NCBI RefSeq assembly: GCF_024323335.1
Contig: NC_066581.1
Span: forward strand, 441,031,816-441,095,815
Direction of reading: 5' to 3'
Length of the DNA stretch: 64,000 bases
From: Lathyrus oleraceus
Lineage: Eukaryota > Streptophyta > Magnoliopsida > Fabales > Fabaceae
This document shows positions 60,501-64,000 of this stretch, piece by piece. How positions within the stretch are numbered: the first letter of the stretch is position 1; the number at the start of each line of letters is the position of its first letter. The notes below the pieces were generated by a model. It saw only the letters and a program-made list of their open reading frames with translations, was not told where the DNA came from and did no database searches. The translations under genes were made by a program, and so were the position numbers.

Positions 60501-62271
60501 AAATATGGATGATATTAGGTCCACCGTTTGACCATTTTCTTTTTGTGTGTGGTATGTTTTAGGAGTATGGTTCACTATACCATATCTCTAACATGCATTA
60601 ACACCAAAAAAATTATTGCCCGACCTCAGATAGTTGTGACTTCTACATAAGTCCAATTACAATTGCTTAACATAGCGCTAAATTTTGACCCAAAGGCATA
60701 ACATTCTAGTAAGTGAGATTGTAAGTCTCCCCCCTTTCATGGTATTATGTGGAAACTTGGCCTTTTTTCCTACCTTTGGAAGATGTCTTGGTTCAAGGAT
60801 CCATGCTTGTGAATAGAGGGTTGAGTGTTCTCCAAAGAATGACTTAAACAATTGAAAGGAAAAACTTCACTAACATCTAATCATCTAACAATTTGACTAA
60901 CTCTTAATGTCAAGTCATTTACGTTACCCACTTTAAATTAAACCCATTTATCATTTGCCATTATACATATCATTTAACTTGTTTATATTAATCCCATTTT
61001 CACTTTTCTCACTTGAGCCATATATGAAGATTGTATATATATGTTTGTGTATCTTGTTTGTGCTTGTGGTCTCAATACCTTAACATACTTAATAAATAAC
61101 TAAAACCCCTAAAAAATGTTTGTGTGGACTGTTGGATTTGATATGAGCTTTGGACTTAGAATCAGACAACATTCCCTATGCAAGAAGACTTGGCCAATGC
61201 CAATATTTCTGAAACCAAGTTCTTGTGATTTGATCTCTCATTTGATGTAAGTGTTGAAGATCTTCATGAATTCATCTGCTACATTGGTCTTGATAAAGAT
61301 GTTACTTTAAACTTGTGTGTAGTGCCTTATTCTGAGCCATTCAAGAAGTATGTCATCTGATACCATGGGAAGATTATGAAGAAGACTATGAAATTGCTAG
61401 CTTGGATGTGGCAATATTTATTTGATGCCTTGCTCTTCATCTTGCTATTTGTGTATTGATATTTCTCGATTTAAAGTCCAAGGAAAAAGTGGGTTTCTAT
61501 ATGACATTCTTGTCTATTAGATTGCATCCCATCGGTCAGATCTTTTCAACTATTAAATTTTAACTTTTGTTTAGGATTACTCTCTTCATCTCCTCCCACT
61601 TCTGAAATTTCAAATTTCTCCCTCCTTTTTAAAAATCTTATTTGCTTGTGATTTCTAAACTTAGACTTTATTGCAAACTAGAAATTATGGCCTTATGCCA
61701 TTGCATTTTTAAACTCTTTTCTTAATCAAACTTATAAATGAATCTAACCATATTGACTTAAGATTTCAAAAAGAAAAAAAGAACTAACACGCATTCAAAC
61801 TCTTTTAGGCGTCTTTGTGCCTCTTTAAAACTTAAACCTTTACTAAAATCAATCAACTCACTTTGAAATTGATACCACAAAATACGAGGTTTTGATCCCT
61901 CATTTTATGTTGGACGTAGGCACAAGTCCGAAGGTCTTGTCAAACACAAACATATTATTTAATGATTTCTTTTCTCATCCCCACACTCTATTTATTGCAA
62001 ACATCATTTTATACCAAAACATATACGCACATAAAAAAAGGCTCCATAGGAGTACCTAGGACACTCTGGGTGCTAACACCTTCCCTCTGTGTAACCAACC
62101 CCGTTACCTGTAATCTCTGGCATTTTATTAGTTTTGATTCGAAAACTTCTTATCTTTGGATTTTGTTCTTACTTTTCCCTTTTCTTTGGAAATAATAAAA
62201 GATGGTGCCGACTCTGGTTTTATTGACGTTAAGCTTATCCATAGCTTAAAGGTCATGAATTTACCGCTACA
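57580..62271 (+). repeat. Ogre D 5' LTR, 4692 bp
   Basis: Complete, from TGTAAGACCCAAATTTTGAC to TTTACCGCTACA. It is the clean sense-strand reference for the subfamily including C, F1 and F2. It lacks the AATTAATT-loop hairpin seen in A, C and F (a deletion appears near 59800). Open frames such as 57887-58186 and 59272-59457 are not shared with other LTRs. Confidence 0.95.
59094..59105 (+). promoter_or_regulatory. TATA-like box of Ogre D LTR
   Basis: CTATTTAAACAA, preceded by GGTGCAAATATCAAG; weaker than the CTATAAATA boxes of F1 and F2. Confidence 0.5.
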
Positions 62272-62280
62272 AAAATTAAG

Positions 62281-62299
62281 TGGTGACTCTTTTGGGGAG
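62281..62299 (+). promoter_or_regulatory. Ogre D primer-binding site
   Basis: TGGTGACTCTTTTGGGGAG, nine bases after the LTR. It differs at three or so places from the tRNA-Arg complement. Confidence 0.75.
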
Positions 62300-63148
62300 T
62301 AGTCCTCAGTGGGTTTGGCCTACTTTTTTATGTGTATATGTTTGTATATTTGATGTTTGTATATTTGTTCATATGATATAATCTGCTTGTTGTGCTTGGT
62401 GATCTCTGAGTGGTGAGATAAGTTCTAACCCGAAATTGAGTGCAATTAAGATAGGAGGATGGTATAGTCATGTTCGACTTGTGTGGAGTAATCCTTAACA
62501 AGTTGGCTTGAGACTCATCTACTCAGTGGAGACCCTTTTGGAGTTAGGAATGTCACATAAGTCATTTGTGGTTAGGCATTACTTTCTCTAATTTGGGGTA
62601 TGAGAAACTGAGAACCGTTGAACATTTAACCCAACATGGCCTATTTAGGACATATTGCGGAGGTTGCTCAAGTGTAGACTTGATAACAGTTGTCACACGA
62701 TACTACACTCAGACGAGTTTCTCTTGTGAATGTTATGGGTTGATGAGTCGGTCATCCTAACCTGTAATATCTGATAGATGAAATTAAGACTCTGGGACCT
62801 TTTTAGAACATGATCTACAGGTTCTTATCCTAAGTACACTCATTTGGGATGGTTCTTAACTTGACTCCATGCTCGTGACTCACAACAAACCCTTGATTCT
62901 TGGTTGATCCAATCAAGTCTTGTGAATATCAATGGAACTTGGGTGTTGATAAGGTGAAAACCATAATCCACCAAAATGGATGATTGATCTTGACAATGAC
63001 TTGATTCATCCCTTGACCATTGTTTTTTTTCCTTGTGTGTGATCCCTTATTTGTGATTGTTCATTCATGCACTCATGCGCATCATAACATTCATCATACG
63101 AAAATAACTTCAAGGAACTGAGGTTTTATTTGCAAATATTTTCAGACC
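62300..63148 (+). other. Ogre D 5' leader between PBS and ORF1
   Basis: Non-coding. It matches the B leader in reverse orientation, including the ATCCACCAAAATGGAT hairpin word at about 62968-62984. The open frame 62566-62760 is not conserved. Confidence 0.75.
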
Positions 63149-63217
63149 ATGGATTGTGGACGAATGAACACTAAGAATTACAGTTTCAGATGTCCCGATT
63201 TGAAAGATCTAAGGAAG
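63149..63217 (+). pseudogene. Ogre D ORF1, first 23 codons only
   Basis: ATG at 63149 opens MDCGRMNTKNYSFRC then PDLKDLRK, matching the ORF1 starts of A and B. The reading frame is cut after codon 23 by LTR G. The five bases before the junction, GGAAG (63213-63217), are the expected target duplication. Confidence 0.85.
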
Positions 63218-64000
63218 TGTAAGACCCTAATTTTGACCCTAAGATCCCTCATGGCATCATGTTATTGCACAAGTGCATTGCCTCAAGGATCATAGCATGT
63301 TTGGCTCCTTAACCCTAGGGTTGGGACTTGTTTGAGTGTTTTGAGACCACCAAGCATGCTTGTATTGTATATTATTGCTTTTCTTATTTTGATTACTAAC
63401 CAAAAGCACAAAAATATGTCACTAACTCTTTTTGTTTTGAAGCTCAAGTGATCATGTGCTCCACAATGCTCCTAGAAGGCTCCTAAGCCCAATGAAATGA
63501 CTAGATGAAGATGAGAACAAAGCATGAAAATGGTCCACAAAGCTCCTAATCATCATATATGTATCACAAGTATATCAATTTTCCAATTTGATCAAGATAA
63601 CCCAAAGGGCTTGAGGATTGTTTCCCAAGGAAACCCTAATTTCATTATGCTTTAACTGTGCCTTGCCCATGGAGCAATCTCAACCTCTGATCAAATTTAA
63701 TCAAGGTAAGTTCTTTCATTTATCATTTTATGCATATATGAGCCTACTTGAGGCCCCTCAATCATTTACTCATCAATTTAGGAAGTTTGGCCTTGAAAAG
63801 TTGACCAGTCAAGTCATCTGACTAAGCTGAGCACCACTGAGATATAACGTTTGATGTGTTTGTAAAATGAATATGACCCCAAGATAAAACATCTTCCTAA
63901 GAACCATATGAACAACTTTCATGTTCATCAAAAATCCATTTGAAACTTGGAAGGTCATCATTCATTTCAAAATATTATAGGTCATTTGGACCGAAACCCT
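63218..64000 (+). repeat. Ogre LTR G, first 783 bp (cut by window edge)
   Basis: Starts TGTAAGACCCTAATTTTGAC. The following sequence (CATGTTATTGCACAAGTGCA, GGTTGGGACTTG, ACCACCAAGCATGCTTG) matches element B's LTR in reverse rather than D's, so it belongs to the B subfamily. It is inserted in D's ORF1. Whether it is a solo LTR or a full element cannot be told. The open frame 63618-63821 is a chance frame. Confidence 0.9.

Larger units (their letters stand above)
57580..63217 (+). mobile_element. Ogre element D, 5' part (continues past window)
   Basis: 5' LTR, PBS, leader and the first 23 codons of ORF1, all on the plus strand. It is inserted in a minus-strand gag fragment (preceding five bases GTGTT) and itself interrupted at 63218 by LTR G. 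Internal genes must lie beyond the window. Confidence 0.9.

Overview
The window reads as plant nuclear DNA made almost wholly of nested LTR retrotransposons. I find no host gene, rRNA or tRNA. The dominant family is Ogre (Ty3/gypsy, Tat lineage). It is recognised by LTRs of about 4.6-4.8 kb, a tRNA-Arg-type primer-binding site, an extra ORF1 upstream of gag, an intron between protease and reverse transcriptase, two RNase H domains, and a 3' UTR full of tandem repeats. Ogre at this density points to a legume of tribe Fabeae (Pisum, Vicia, Lathyrus, Lens). The genus is inference.

Layout, left to right. 1-381: end of an Athila/Cyclops-like LTR (+). 382-12073: Ogre A (-), badly rearranged, with integrase and protease-RT lost and gag partly duplicated; its 5' LTR is 7449-12073. 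12074-14708: 2.6 kb of unassigned DNA with a (TA)25 microsatellite. 14709-48170: Ogre C (-), with 3' LTR, 3' UTR, integrase, RNases H and RT. It is split at 20107/42956 by Ogre B. 20108-42955: Ogre B (-), 22.8 kb, both LTRs present, near-perfect 5-bp target duplication, all domains present but with stops and frameshifts. 48170-56433: two truncated Ogre LTRs (+) head to tail (F1, F2); F1 carries a Ty1/copia-like solo LTR at 51575-52530 flanked by CTTTA. 56434-57579: an N-terminal gag fragment (-), probably the rest of C. 57580-63217: Ogre D (+), with 5' LTR, PBS, leader and 23 codons of ORF1. 63218-64000: another Ogre LTR (G, +, B-like subfamily) inserted into D's ORF1 and running off the window.

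Order of events inferred from nesting: C is older than B, F and D; D is older than G; F1 is older than the copia solo LTR. C, D and F LTRs form one subfamily and B and G another; A is more distant. B and G, both of the second subfamily, each inserted into an older member of the first.

The most interesting signal is not a gene. The long LTR leader holds short stem-loops kept by compensatory base changes between copies. The clearest has at least four stem positions covarying among A, C and F around a constant A/T-rich palindromic loop. A second shows a swapped T-A/A-T pair between subfamilies, and a third lies beside the polypurine tract. They look like cis-acting RNA elements (dimerisation, packaging or translation control), which I have not seen described. 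Base pairing was checked by eye only.
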